Source: Nocardioides luteus
Lineage (GTDB): Bacteria; Actinomycetota; Actinomycetes; Propionibacteriales; Nocardioidaceae
Length of the DNA: 64,000 bases
Assembly (NCBI RefSeq): GCF_014648595.1
Contig: NZ_BMRK01000004.1
Span: 143,717-207,716 of the forward strand
Reading direction: 5' to 3'
The notes under the pieces are model-generated. The model was not told the origin of the DNA. It did no database searches and saw only the letters and a program-made list of their open reading frames with translations. How positions within the stretch are numbered: the first letter of the stretch is position 1; each line of letters begins with the position of its first letter. The position numbers were made by a program, and so were the translations under genes. This document shows positions 33,416 through 41,958 of this stretch, in pieces.

Positions 33416-34294
33416 ATGCTGCGCCCGTTGGCGACCCTGTTCGCCGTCGTACTCCTCTGCGCCGGCTGCGCCGAGATCCCCGAGCCCGAGACCGCCGTCC
33501 AAGCCGGATACGGCGCCAGCAGCGGAGAGGAGGTGAGCCTGCCGTTGAACGAGGCCATCGCGAAGCTCCCGGTCGCCGAGGAGGTCGGCTCCGGCTATGA
33601 GCGCGAGAAGTTCAAGCACTGGGTCGACGCCGACGGCGACTGCCAGGACACGCGCGTCGAGGTGCTCTTCGAGGAGGCGCGCAAGAAGGCGCGCGGCAAG
33701 TGCGAGGTCACTCGCGGCGAGTGGGTCTCGGTCTACGACGCCACCACCGTCAAGCGGGCCGGCGGCCTCGACATCGACCACATGGTCCCGCTCAAGGAGA
33801 GCTGGGAGTCCGGCGCCGACGCGTGGGACGACGAGGAGCGGGAGGCGTACGCCAACGACCTCGGCGACCCGCGCGCGCTCGTCGCCGTGACGGCTGCCAG
33901 CAACCGCAGCAAGAGCGACCAGGACCCGGCCGACTGGATGCCCGACGACACGAGCTACCACTGCACGTACGTCTCCGACTGGGTCGCCGTGAAGATCCGC
34001 TGGAGCCTCTTCGTCGACCCTGCCGAGAAGGCCGCCCTGGAGGATGTCGCCGCCGGCTGCGACAACCCCGAGATCACCGTCCGGCTGGCTCAGAGCGGCC
34101 CGCCGCCGGGCGATGCGGACCCGAGCGAGAGCCCGGCCGCGACCCCGGCAGGCGGGTCGAGCGACGAGGACCCCCGTTTCGACACCTGCGCCAAGGCCAT
34201 CGCGGAGGGTTTCGGGCCGTACCAGAAGGGTCGCGACGCCGAGTACGAGTGGTATCGCGACGGCGACAAGGACGGCACCGTCTGTGACCGGTGA
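33416..34294 (+). CDS. Secreted lipoprotein nuclease: HNH plus excalibur domain
   Basis: 292 residues from ATG 33416. Signal peptide with lipobox LLCAGC (cysteine about residue 19). The middle holds a DUF1524/HNH nuclease motif, GGLDIDHMVPLKESW, followed by RALVAVTAASNRSKSDQDPADWMP, the usual second half of the beta-beta-alpha metal finger. A linker rich in P/S/D leads to an excalibur calcium-binding motif at the end (GDKDGTVCDR, D-x-D-x-D-G). It would cut extracellular DNA, for nutrition or competition. Confidence 0.85.
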   Translation: MLRPLATLFAVVLLCAGCAEIPEPETAVQAGYGASSGEEVSLPLNEAIAKLPVAEEVGSGYEREKFKHWVDADGDCQDTRVEVLFEEARKKARGKCEVTRGEWVSVYDATTVKRAGGLDIDHMVPLKESWESGADAWDDEEREAYANDLGDPRALVAVTAASNRSKSDQDPADWMPDDTSYHCTYVSDWVAVKIRWSLFVDPAEKAALEDVAAGCDNPEITVRLAQSGPPPGDADPSESPAATPAGGSSDEDPRFDTCAKAIAEGFGPYQKGRDAEYEWYRDGDKDGTVCDR

Positions 34295-34382
34295 TTCCGC
34301 ACCGCAGAAGCGGTCTACTCGCCCGTAACCTCGGGCGTTGCTCATCAGTTGATGTGACGAAGATCTATTGGGAGGGAAGTAC

Positions 34383-35633
34383 GTGCGCACAACACTCATC
34401 GCGCGAAGCGCCGCCGTCGCGGCCGCCGCTGCCATGGTTGCCTTGTCGGCCGCACCTGCGAACGCCGCCACGGTGTCGCAGGCGTCTGCAACCGCGCTGA
34501 GCCTCGAGCTCGCCGGCACCGGAGCGACCGACTCAGGCACCTATGCCGTCACCCATGACGGCTCCAAGGAGACGGCCGAAGGCACCAACGAGCCGCTCAT
34601 CACGGCGCTCGGCGGTCAGGACGCCATCCACCTCGGCACGCTGGCCCAGGACGCCGTCGCCACCGGCGACGCCACCTCCGCGGCCTGCTCCGGGCTCGCC
34701 GGAGACGGTGCGACCGTGGTCGCCGCCGGCGACGGCGACTGCCTGAGCGGAGGCAACAACCTCTCGCTCGACGCGGGCAGCCTCGACTTCAGCAAGCTCC
34801 GGGTGCTCGAGTCGGATCTCTTCCAGGGCATGGACAAGCAGGCCCAGGATGCGCTCAAGCCGTTCCAGGATCAGATCACCGGCGCTCTCTCGGGGCTTCT
34901 GGCCCCGATCGTCAAGGCACTCGGCAGCCCCGGTCTCTACGTCGACCTCGGCGCCGTGCAGAGCAGCTGCACCGCCAATGCCAAGACCGCGACCGGCGAC
35001 AGCAGCATCGCCGGAACGCGGGCCTACGTGAAGATGCCTGACGGCAAGCAGATCACCTTGGTCGACCTGCCGGTCGATCCGAGCGTCAACCAGAAGGTCG
35101 TCACCGATCTCGCCGGCGTCGTCGACGCGGTCCTCGCCGGTCTGCGCACCCAGCTCACCAACGGCCTCGACGGCGCACTGAGCCCGATCGACCCCGTCGT
35201 CGACCAGCTCCAGCAGCAGCTGCTCAAGCCGCTGCTGACCTCGCTGAGCGAGCAGCTGGCCCCGCTGGAGCAGAACCTCCTCGACATCACCCTCAACGCC
35301 CAGGACACCTCGCCCGGCGCGATCACCGTGACCGCGCTCGACATGAAGGTCCTCCCGGCGGCGGAGGCGTTCGTCGGCGGAAGCCTGGCCCACCTGACCG
35401 TCGGCACCAGCCACTGCGGCCCGAACAGCCCGGTCTCCAAGACGGTGACGAAGAACCCGCCGCCGGCCAAGGCGGGCGAGAAGCCGCCGGCCTCGATCCC
35501 GACCGTCGTGACCGCCGGCATGGAGAGCTACGACGACGGCAGCGCCGGGCGCATCGCGCTCGTCGCCCTGCTGCTCCTCGCGGCAGGCGGCGCGGGCACG
35601 GCGACGTACTTCCGCGTCCTGCGGCGTGGCTGA
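34383..35633 (+). CDS. Secreted, C-terminally membrane-anchored protein (paralog of 31893-33209)
   Basis: 416 residues from GTG 34383, preceded by GGGAGGGAAG. Signal peptide RTTLIARSAAVAAAAAMVAL with cleavage near ANA. It shares with its paralog SGTYAVTHDGSKETAEG, HLGTLAQDAVA, a Cys pair (ACSGL...GDC), and KMPDGKQITLVDLPVDP. A Pro/Lys linker precedes the C-terminal helix (IALVALLLLAAGGAGTATYF). No LPXTG is seen. The last 8 bases overlap the sortase gene, so it may be a sortase-linked surface protein. Confidence 0.75.
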   Translation: MRTTLIARSAAVAAAAAMVALSAAPANAATVSQASATALSLELAGTGATDSGTYAVTHDGSKETAEGTNEPLITALGGQDAIHLGTLAQDAVATGDATSAACSGLAGDGATVVAAGDGDCLSGGNNLSLDAGSLDFSKLRVLESDLFQGMDKQAQDALKPFQDQITGALSGLLAPIVKALGSPGLYVDLGAVQSSCTANAKTATGDSSIAGTRAYVKMPDGKQITLVDLPVDPSVNQKVVTDLAGVVDAVLAGLRTQLTNGLDGALSPIDPVVDQLQQQLLKPLLTSLSEQLAPLEQNLLDITLNAQDTSPGAITVTALDMKVLPAAEAFVGGSLAHLTVGTSHCGPNSPVSKTVTKNPPPAKAGEKPPASIPTVVTAGMESYDDGSAGRIALVALLLLAAGGAGTATYFRVLRRG

Positions 35634-36234
35634 CGAGAGCCGGACCGGCTCCACGACCGACTCGCCGTCGCGGCTCGCCGCGGCGGCGAGCGGCCTGTGG
35701 ACGGCGCTCGTCGTCCTCGCGGTGGCGCTGGTGGTCGCCGGGCTGATGTGGCCCAGCGGCAGCGCCGCCGTCGAAGTGCCACCGGGTGCCCCGAAGCGGC
35801 TCGAGCTGCCCGGCCTGGACACCAAGGCCAGGGTCGTCCCGATCCGCCTACACGGCGAGGTGCTCGACCCGCCGCGCAACCCGCGCGAGATCGGCTGGTG
35901 GGTCGGCAGCGCCAAGCCGGGATCGGACCAGGGTCAGACCGTGGTCACCGGCCACACCGTGCACACCGGCGGCGGCAGCCTCAACAAGCTCGACCACATC
36001 GAGCAGGGGCAGGAGGTCGACATCGTCACCAAGGACGGCACCTTCCAGCACCAAGTCGACTCCGTCGAGGTGCTCAGCCGCAAGGAGCTGGCCGAGGACG
36101 CCCAGCGCATCTTCGGTCAGGACCACGGCGACGGCCGCCTGGTGATCATCACCTGCACCGACTGGAACGGCTCGTCGTACGACAGCAACATCGTCGTGCT
36201 GGCGCACCGGTTCAACGCACTGCCAAACTCGTGA
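35626..36234 (+). CDS. Class F sortase
   Basis: 202 residues from GTG 35626. N-terminal membrane anchor (LWTALVVLAVALVVAGLMW). The catalytic triad is visible: H110 in VVTGHTVHT, C177 in IITCTDWNG and R195 in VLAHRF. Class F sortases are short actinobacterial transpeptidases that join LPXTG-type proteins to the wall. It overlaps the upstream surface-protein gene by 8 bases. Neither neighbour has a clear LPXTG motif, so its substrate is not obvious. Confidence 0.88.
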   Translation: MADESRTGSTTDSPSRLAAAASGLWTALVVLAVALVVAGLMWPSGSAAVEVPPGAPKRLELPGLDTKARVVPIRLHGEVLDPPRNPREIGWWVGSAKPGSDQGQTVVTGHTVHTGGGSLNKLDHIEQGQEVDIVTKDGTFQHQVDSVEVLSRKELAEDAQRIFGQDHGDGRLVIITCTDWNGSSYDSNIVVLAHRFNALPNS

Positions 36235-36331
36235 TGCCGAGTCGCGCAAACTCGTGATGCCGAGTCGGCGCATCTGCCCCCGTGCCGCGCGAAGCGAAGC
36301 GAGCGCGAGGGGGCTGATGCGCCGACTCGGC
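36225..36331. repeat. Tandem 20-mer and long hairpin after the sortase gene
   Basis: AAACTCGTGATGCCGAGTCG occurs at 36225-36244 and again at 36248-36267. The second copy starts a 23-bp inverted repeat (36259-36281 with 36309-36331, one mismatch) around a 27-base spacer. The first copy includes the sortase stop codon. It probably acts as a terminator between converging genes or is a small REP-type element. Confidence 0.65.
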
Positions 36332-36362
36332 GCGTGTATGAGGGGCCAGATGCCCCGCCGAC

Positions 36363-36689
36363 CTACAGATAAAGTCCAGTCGACTCGTCCGCGATCCGAT
36401 CCGCAGCGACAGCATGAACGTCACGCTCGCGCATCAGCACGTAGACCTCGCCGGCGACCTCGACCTCGGGCTTGTCGTCGGCGTCGAAGAGCACCGTGTC
36501 GCCGATCTCCACGGCGCGCGCGTGCGGACCGACGGCGACCACGCGGGACCAGGTCAGCCGCCGGGCGGCGCCCATGGCAGCCGTCGCCGGGATGACGATG
36601 CCGCCCGAGGATCGGCGCTCACCGGCATCGGACCCGACCTCGACCAGCACTCGGTCATGGAGCATCTTGATGGGGGTCTTGTCGGTCAC
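36363..36689 (-). CDS. GroES/Cpn10-family protein
   Basis: 108 residues. PIKMLHDRVLVEVGSDAGERRSSGGIVIPATA matches the GroES N-terminal strand and mobile loop (normally a GGIxLP-type segment); WSRVVAVGPHARAVEIGDTVLFDADDKPEVEVAGEVYVLMRERDV matches the rest of the fold. It is a divergent second GroES, not next to a groEL gene. It lies 26 bases after the DUF3618 gene on the same strand. Confidence 0.8.
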   Translation of the reverse strand: MTDKTPIKMLHDRVLVEVGSDAGERRSSGGIVIPATAAMGAARRLTWSRVVAVGPHARAVEIGDTVLFDADDKPEVEVAGEVYVLMRERDVHAVAADRIADESTGLYL

Positions 36690-36715
36690 GTCGGTCTTGC
36701 CTTGCCGGTGGGGGT

Positions 36716-36973
36716 TCAGTTGACCTTGGTGATCTTACGCAGCGTCGCCATGAGCACGACGGTGCCCACCACTCCACCGACGGTCTTGGCGATGTTGCCC
36801 ATCTTCGGCTCACCGGAGACGGGGTCGACGTAGACGGCCTTGAGGGCCGCCACCTGGCGCTGGACGATCGTCTTGGGGCTGCCCCGGTAGATCAGCTCGT
36901 CGATGGTGCCTGCGAGCCGCTCGCGGATCTCTTCGATCTCGGACTCGAGCGAGGAAGTCTGGTCCTTGGACAT
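36716..36973 (-). CDS. DUF3618 protein
   Basis: 85 residues. SLESEIEEIRERLAGTIDELIYRGSPKTIVQRQ is the DUF3618 signature (acidic helix then basic segment); a C-terminal hydrophobic helix (VGGVVGTVVLMATLRKI) probably inserts in the membrane. Function not established. Likely an operon with the GroES-like gene. Confidence 0.85.
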   Translation of the reverse strand: MSKDQTSSLESEIEEIRERLAGTIDELIYRGSPKTIVQRQVAALKAVYVDPVSGEPKMGNIAKTVGGVVGTVVLMATLRKITKVN

Positions 36974-37055
36974 GCGCAGACCTTAGCAACCGGCGTACGT
37001 CCACAGCGCGCTCCACCGCTGCGGTTCGCCTGGGAATGTTCGCTAGGTTGGCTCC

Positions 37056-37526
37056 ATGACGCGTCTCGAGCCGGGCGATGTTGCCCCTGACTTCACTCTT
37101 CCCGACGACACCGGAGCCGAGGTCTCCCTCAGCAGCCTGCGTGGCCGCAAGGTGATCGTCTACTTCTACCCCGCCGCGATGACCCCCGGTTGCACCAAGC
37201 AGGCCTGCGACTTCACCGACTCGATCGACTCGCTGAAGGCCGCCGGCTACGAGGTGGTCGGCGTCTCGAAGGACAAGCCCGCCAAGCTCGCGAAGTTCCG
37301 CGAGCGTGACGGGCTCACCATCACCCTGGCCTCAGACGAGGACCTCTCGGTGCACCAGGCCTACGGCGCGTACGGCGAGAAGAAGCTCTACGGCAAGGTC
37401 GTCGAGGGCGTGATCCGCTCGACGTTCGTGGTCGACGAGGAGGGCAAGATCGAGGTCGCGCAGTACAACGTCAAGGCGACGGGGCACGTCGCCAAGCTCC
37501 GCCGCGACCTCGGTCTGGCTTCCTAG
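37056..37526 (+). CDS. bcp: Thioredoxin-dependent peroxiredoxin Bcp
   Basis: 156 residues, standard Bcp length. APDFTLPDDTG, then the peroxidatic cysteine C46 in PAAMTPGCTKQAC with resolving C51, the atypical two-Cys spacing. RSTFVVDEEGKIE follows near the C-terminus. Reduces H2O2 and organic hydroperoxides in the cytoplasm. Divergent from the DUF3618 gene; 82-base gap. Confidence 0.95.
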   Translation: MTRLEPGDVAPDFTLPDDTGAEVSLSSLRGRKVIVYFYPAAMTPGCTKQACDFTDSIDSLKAAGYEVVGVSKDKPAKLAKFRERDGLTITLASDEDLSVHQAYGAYGEKKLYGKVVEGVIRSTFVVDEEGKIEVAQYNVKATGHVAKLRRDLGLAS

Positions 37527-37535
37527 CGAGAGCTC

Positions 37536-37943
37536 CTACTGCTGCTGGTCGTCGGGCTTCTGGAAGTCCGGCGGCGGAGGTACGTCCCCCGGGATCTCCT
37601 TCGGCTCGACGACCACGGGGCCGGCGCCGGCGCTCCACCTGGCACCGGTCTCCTTGAGCCACTCGCCCGCGTGGGCGGCGACGTCGGTCGCTGCGGAACC
37701 GACCTGGAGGAGGCCGGAGAGCGCCTGGTTGCGCGGCGTGTCGGCGTCGGGGGCGGTGGCCATCGCGGCTCGCTTGGCCTCGATCTGGGCCTTGAACTCG
37801 CCGGCCTTCTCCACGGCCTTCTCGCCGCCGGTGACGAGGTGGGGCGCCGACTTCACCTTGGCGTCCTCCACGGCGGGCTTGGCGCCTTCGACGCCCTTCT
37901 GGACGCCATCGCGCCAGTTGGACGCGTTGTCCTTGAACGACAT
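37536..37943 (-). CDS. Hypothetical helical protein with proline tail
   Basis: 135 residues. N-terminal helices rich in Ala, Lys and Glu (DNASNWRDGVQKGVEGAKPAVED) and a C-terminal VVVEPKEIPGDVPPPPDFQKPD. No signal peptide. Resembles uncharacterised actinobacterial proteins of similar size but I cannot name the family. It converges on bcp. Confidence 0.65.
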   Translation of the reverse strand: MSFKDNASNWRDGVQKGVEGAKPAVEDAKVKSAPHLVTGGEKAVEKAGEFKAQIEAKRAAMATAPDADTPRNQALSGLLQVGSAATDVAAHAGEWLKETGARWSAGAGPVVVEPKEIPGDVPPPPDFQKPDDQQQ

Positions 37944-38070
37944 GTCTTCATCCCTCTCTGGATGGGTGCTGTCCTTCCATCCTTGAGGGTCAGGTACCCG
38001 TTGTCCATGGGGATCGCCCCTGGTGCGCCCCGGGTCGGACCCGGAACCTCTGCGAGGACCGCGCGGGCTC

Positions 38071-38709
38071 TCACCCCGAGTGAGACACCTCTGTCGTGGC
38101 GTACCTGGCCGCGATGGTGCGGACGGCCTCGTCGACGACCAGGGCGACGCGTTCGTCGTCCACCTCCCAGCCCGGAACGAGAAGCACCGGCCAGAAGATG
38201 TAGTTGGAGATCATGCCGAGGAACTGCGTGGCGACGAGGTCCACGTCCTCGATCTGCACCGTCCCGGCTTCCTGCTCGGCCAGGAGATAGCCGCGTACGG
38301 ACTCGAAGTAGGGCATCTTCCCGTTCGAGAACTGCGCCTGCGCCAGCTCCGGGAACCGCGGCAACTCGGCGATGACGATCCGGAACAGGTCGGTCATCCG
38401 GGGTCGGCGCAGCAGCTCCGCGTAACGGCGGCCCATCGCGCCAAGACCTCGGACGACGTCGCCTGCGGGCGGCCGCTCCCCTTCGTCGGCAGCCGACCAG
38501 GACTCGGTGACGATGGCGTCGAACAGCGCCGCCTTGGTCGGAAACTGCTTGAACAGGGTCGCCTTCGAGACCCCGGAGCGCTCGGCGATCTTCGCGAGCG
38601 AGGTGCGGTCGTAACCCAGCTCCAGGAACAGCGCGGTCGCTGCCGCGACGATCAGCTCGCGCTTCTCCCTGGCGACGCGCTGGTGGTAGGTGGGCTCATC
38701 GCTGCTCAT
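38071..38709 (-). CDS. TetR family regulator of the SDR/DUF385 pair
   Basis: 212 residues. HTH region: RELIVAAATALFLELGYDRTSLAKIAERSGVSKATLFKQFPTK. The C-terminal domain is of the AcrR/TetR_C type. It is divergent from the SDR gene, with two GGTGAGTC-type operators in between, so it very likely represses both directions. Confidence 0.9.
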   Translation of the reverse strand: MSSDEPTYHQRVAREKRELIVAAATALFLELGYDRTSLAKIAERSGVSKATLFKQFPTKAALFDAIVTESWSAADEGERPPAGDVVRGLGAMGRRYAELLRRPRMTDLFRIVIAELPRFPELAQAQFSNGKMPYFESVRGYLLAEQEAGTVQIEDVDLVATQFLGMISNYIFWPVLLVPGWEVDDERVALVVDEAVRTIAARYATTEVSHSG

Positions 38710-38724
38710 ACGCCGATGGTACGA

Positions 38725-38792
38725 GGTGAGTGGCTTGACTCGCCATCCACGGTCTGCCTACGCTCGACACGAGGTGAGTCACTCGACTCACC
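38725..38792. promoter_or_regulatory. Two GGTGAGTC-N4-GACTCACC operators
   Basis: A perfect 8-4-8 palindrome at 38773-38792 and an imperfect copy at 38725-38744 (GGTGAGTG-GCTT-GACTCGCC), 48 bases apart, flank the divergent TetR/SDR promoters. Each copy lies near one gene start, which fits a TetR protein that controls itself and the SDR operon. Confidence 0.75.
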
Positions 38793-38810
38793 ACCTCAGG
38801 GAGGTCGATC

Positions 38811-39590
38811 ATGAACCGCTTCAGCAATCAGACCGTGCTCGTCACCGGCGGAGCCGGTGGTCAGGGTGCGAGCCACGTCCGCGCGTTCCATGCCGAGGGC
38901 GCGAACGTACTGATCGGCGAACGCGCCGCCGACCGCGGCGCGGCACTCGCCGACGAGCTCGGCCCCCGGGCTCGCCTCACCGAGCTCGACGTCACCGACG
39001 AGGAGTCCTGGGCTGCGGCGATCCGCACTGCCGAGGAGACCTTCGGCGGCCTGAACGTGCTGGTCAACAACGCCGGCATCCAGAACCCGCCGGCTCTGAT
39101 CGAGCACACCGACCAGGCGACCTGGTCGCGCATCCTGGACGTCAACCTCACCGGCGCCTTCCTCGGCACGAAGGCAGCCGCGCCCGCCCTGCGTCGCGCC
39201 GGCGGCGGGTCCATCGTCAACATCGCCTCGACGATGGGCCTGGGCGGGACCGCGCACTACGCGCCGTACGTCGCCAGCAAGTGGGCCGTGCGCGGGCTCA
39301 CCCGCACCGCGGCTCTCGAGCTCGGTCGCGACGGTGTCCGCGTGAACACGATCCATCCAGGTGTGATCGCGACGCCCTTCATCCACGAGCCGGCCGCCGG
39401 CGCCTCCGCGGCGATCGCCGACTTCTACTCACCCGAGCCGTTCGCCATCCCCCGGCTAGGCGAACCCGCCGACGTCACCGAGCTGCTCCTGTTCCTCAGC
39501 TCCCCGGCAGCGTCGTTCATCACGGGTGCCGAGTACGTCATCGACGGCGGCCTCCAGCTCGGCCCCGCTCTCCAGAGCGAGCCCGCATGA
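38811..39590 (+). CDS. SDR family oxidoreductase, 3-ketoacyl/hydroxysteroid type
   Basis: 259 residues. Cofactor motif TGGAGGQGASH, NNAG, catalytic S-Y-K (NIASTMG, YVASK) and a C-terminal FITGAEYVIDGGL typical of 3(20)-alpha/beta-hydroxysteroid and 3-oxoacyl reductases. Substrate not identified. Its stop overlaps the DUF385 start (ATGA), and the two operators upstream indicate TetR control. Confidence 0.88.
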   Translation: MNRFSNQTVLVTGGAGGQGASHVRAFHAEGANVLIGERAADRGAALADELGPRARLTELDVTDEESWAAAIRTAEETFGGLNVLVNNAGIQNPPALIEHTDQATWSRILDVNLTGAFLGTKAAAPALRRAGGGSIVNIASTMGLGGTAHYAPYVASKWAVRGLTRTAALELGRDGVRVNTIHPGVIATPFIHEPAAGASAAIADFYSPEPFAIPRLGEPADVTELLLFLSSPAASFITGAEYVIDGGLQLGPALQSEPA

Positions 39591-40027
39591 GTGCGCCGGA
39601 GTCGTTGTCCCACCTCCCCGAGCGCATCCGGCAGGCGATCGAGATCACCCCAGCCGCGGGGACTCGCGAACGGATCATCGACATCACCACCCGAGGCCGC
39701 CGCACGGGCCGACCCCGCCGTATCGAGATCTTCTTCTACCGAGCCGCCGGCAGGACGTACCTGTGCAGCGGCGCCGGCGGAGCGGCGACAGACTGGCACG
39801 CGAACCTGCTCGCCGACCCGGACTTCACCTTCCACCTGAAGAACGGGGTCCGCGCAGACCTCGCCGCCCATGCCACACCCGTCACCGACCCGGCCGAGCG
39901 TCAGACGGTGCTGACAGCGATCGTCGCCGACCTCAACCAGCCCCACGACCCCGGCACCATCCGGCCGACCCGACTCGCGGACTGGGCGAACAGCCGGCTG
40001 ACGCGGATCACGTTCCCCGAGCCCTGA
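39587..40027 (+). CDS. Deazaflavin (F420)-dependent nitroreductase-fold protein, DUF385
   Basis: 146 residues. IIDITTRGRRTGRPRRIEIFFYRAAGRTYLCSGAGG and ATDWHANLLADPDFTFHLKNG are the DUF385 (Ddn-like) hallmarks; these enzymes use reduced F420. Overlaps the SDR stop by 4 bases, suggesting both act on the same lipophilic or quinone-like compound. Confidence 0.82.
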   Translation: MSAPESLSHLPERIRQAIEITPAAGTRERIIDITTRGRRTGRPRRIEIFFYRAAGRTYLCSGAGGAATDWHANLLADPDFTFHLKNGVRADLAAHATPVTDPAERQTVLTAIVADLNQPHDPGTIRPTRLADWANSRLTRITFPEP

Positions 40028-40052
40028 ACGAGGCTCGAGGCGAGAGTTGTGC

Positions 40053-40137
40053 TGGTGCCGAAGGCGGGACTTGAACCCGCACGCCCTGGAGCACAGGAAC
40101 CTAAATCCTGCGTGTCTGCCAATTCCACCACTTCGGC
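40053..40137 (-). tRNA. tRNA-Leu(TAG)
   Basis: Minus strand. Acceptor GCCGAAG/CTTCGGC, D arm starting GTGGTGGAATTGGCAGAC, anticodon arm CAGGA-TTTAGGT-TCCTG with anticodon TAG, a long variable arm as in class II tRNAs, and T arm GCGGG-TTCAAGT-CCCGC. CCA is encoded (complement of 40053-40055). Confidence 0.95.
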
Positions 40138-40186
40138 GAGCGGCGATCAGTCTAGAGACTGATCGCCGCGGTTGGTTAGCCCTGGG

Positions 40187-40624
40187 TCAGGCGACGTTGT
40201 ACTTGTCGCCCTCGGGCTTCTCCTGCATCGCCCAGAAGACGATCAGCACGATGACGCCGACACAGGTCAGGTAGAGAAGCTGCCACCAGCCGGAGCGGCC
40301 GGTGTCGTGCAGGCGGCGCGCGCCGACGGAGAGCTGCGGGACCAGGATGGCGAGCGCGAAGATGCCGCCGATGATGGAGCCGGCCGTCGAGTCGGCGCCG
40401 AGGATGACGTTGATCGCCATGTTGACGATGACGGCGAAGAGCCACGGCCACCAGAACTCGGAGCGGCTGGCGCGACCCTCGAACGAGGCGTACTTCTTGA
40501 AGAAGCGGGCGATCGCGTCGCGGGGCGACGCACCGCGCAGCGGCTGGCTCAGCGGGACCTCGCCCACGGGGCCGGCACCGTACGGCTGCTGCGGGGGCGG
40601 GGGCGGCGGCGTGTGATCTGCCAC
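40187..40624 (-). CDS. DUF805 membrane protein
   Basis: 145 residues from GTG 40624, with GAGGAG 9 bases upstream. A Pro-rich head (PPPPPPQQPYG) is followed by the DUF805 start (FKKYASFEGRASRSEFWW), three or four transmembrane helices and the family motif GARRLHDTGRSGWW. Function unknown; members are often found beside secretion or phage-type genes. Confidence 0.88.
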   Translation of the reverse strand: MADHTPPPPPPQQPYGAGPVGEVPLSQPLRGASPRDAIARFFKKYASFEGRASRSEFWWPWLFAVIVNMAINVILGADSTAGSIIGGIFALAILVPQLSVGARRLHDTGRSGWWQLLYLTCVGVIVLIVFWAMQEKPEGDKYNVA

Positions 40625-40716
40625 GGCGATTTTCTCCTCATAGAGTTGGGTTGGAAGTGCGAAACCTAGCGGGGTCACTGACCGAAGTGAAGGACGACCC
40701 GCCCTAGGGTTGGGTC

Positions 40717-41316
40717 ATGACCACGCTGGTCCTCGCCTCTAAGTCCCCCGCCCGCCTCCAGACGCTGCGCAACGCCGGTGTCGACCCGGTCGTCATCGTC
40801 TCCGGTGTCGACGAGAGCAGGCTCGACGGGCTGCCTCCGACAGAGCTCGCGCTCGGCCTCGCCGAGCTCAAGCGCGACGCCGTCGCGAGCCGTCCCGAGG
40901 TCCCCGAGGGAGCGCTCGTGCTGGGGTGCGACAGCGTCCTGGAGCTGGACGGCAAGCCGCTGGGGAAGCCGTACGACCCCGAGGAGGCGACCCAGCGCTG
41001 GCGGCAGATGCGGGGGCGCAGCGGCGTGCTCGTCTCCGGGCACGCGCTCACCGACACCGCGACCGGCGAGAAGGTGTCTCAGACCGCCGCCACGACGGTG
41101 CACTTCGCCGACGTGAGCGACGAGGAGATCGAGGCGTACGTCGCCACCGGCGAGCCGCTGCACGTCGCCGGTGCGTTCACGATCGACGGGCTGGGTGGCG
41201 CGTTCATCACCGGGATCGAGGGCGACCACCACAACGTGGTCGGGGTGAGCCTGCCGCTGCTACGCGACCTGGTCAGCCGGCTCGGTCATGCGTGGCCCGA
41301 TCTGTGGAGCCGCTGA
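40717..41316 (+). CDS. maf: Maf-family nucleoside triphosphate pyrophosphatase
   Basis: 199 residues. LASKSPARLQTLRNAG is the Maf N-terminus; GCDSVLELDGKPLGKP and the RGRSGVLVSGHAL segment follow. Hydrolyses dTTP/UTP or modified nucleotides as a housecleaning enzyme. The 3' end overlaps the converging GtrA gene by 44 bases. Confidence 0.93.
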   Translation: MTTLVLASKSPARLQTLRNAGVDPVVIVSGVDESRLDGLPPTELALGLAELKRDAVASRPEVPEGALVLGCDSVLELDGKPLGKPYDPEEATQRWRQMRGRSGVLVSGHALTDTATGEKVSQTAATTVHFADVSDEEIEAYVATGEPLHVAGAFTIDGLGGAFITGIEGDHHNVVGVSLPLLRDLVSRLGHAWPDLWSR

Positions 41317-41887
41317 CGACCTGGCGGGTCTCACGTCGCTCTGGGGCCATCATCACCGTCTTGTCGTCGGTGAAGCCGAGGGCCGCCGCCTCCTCCTCGA
41401 CGCTGCCGTAGACCTGCGTGTAGCGGATCGGGCGACCGAAGACGAACTTCCGGAACAGGAAGAACCGGGCGACCTGGCCAAGCAGCACGCCGACCACGTT
41501 GGCGGAGACGTTGTCGGCGATCGCGCTGTCCCAGCCGAACATGTTGCGGGTGACGTAGAGGCACGCGATCGGCAGCAGCATGGTGACCGCGTTGATCACG
41601 ACGTAGGCGGTGAAGCCGCCGTCGGGATGGTCGGAGACGCGGTGGCGGAACGTCCAGCGACGGCTCAGGTCATAGCTGATCAGCATGCCGACCGTGTTGG
41701 CGATGACGTACGCCGGGATCGGCTGGCCGTTCATCGGACCCGCACCGAAGAAGAAGCCGTGGACGAGGCCGTTGAACAGCACGAAGGCGGCTGCGGTCGC
41801 GATTCCGCCCACCATCATGAAGCGGATCACCTCCCCGAAGAGGCGGGTGCGACGCAGCCGACCCAGCAGCCGTCCCCCGAATACCAT
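41273..41887 (-). CDS. GtrA-family membrane protein
   Basis: 204 residues. FMMVGGIATAAAFVLFNGLV and SYDLSRRWTFRHR are GtrA signatures; four transmembrane helices. GtrA proteins flip prenyl-linked sugars. The C-terminal 60 residues are soluble. Ends within the maf gene (44-base tail overlap). Confidence 0.85.
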   Translation of the reverse strand: MVFGGRLLGRLRRTRLFGEVIRFMMVGGIATAAAFVLFNGLVHGFFFGAGPMNGQPIPAYVIANTVGMLISYDLSRRWTFRHRVSDHPDGGFTAYVVINAVTMLLPIACLYVTRNMFGWDSAIADNVSANVVGVLLGQVARFFLFRKFVFGRPIRYTQVYGSVEEEAAALGFTDDKTVMMAPERRETRQVVSGSTDRATHDRAG

Positions 41888-41958
41888 GCACTCACAGTAA
41901 ACGGTCAGTGGTGAGATGGCGCCTGATTACTTCGTGCCATCTGTTCAGCCCGGATGAT

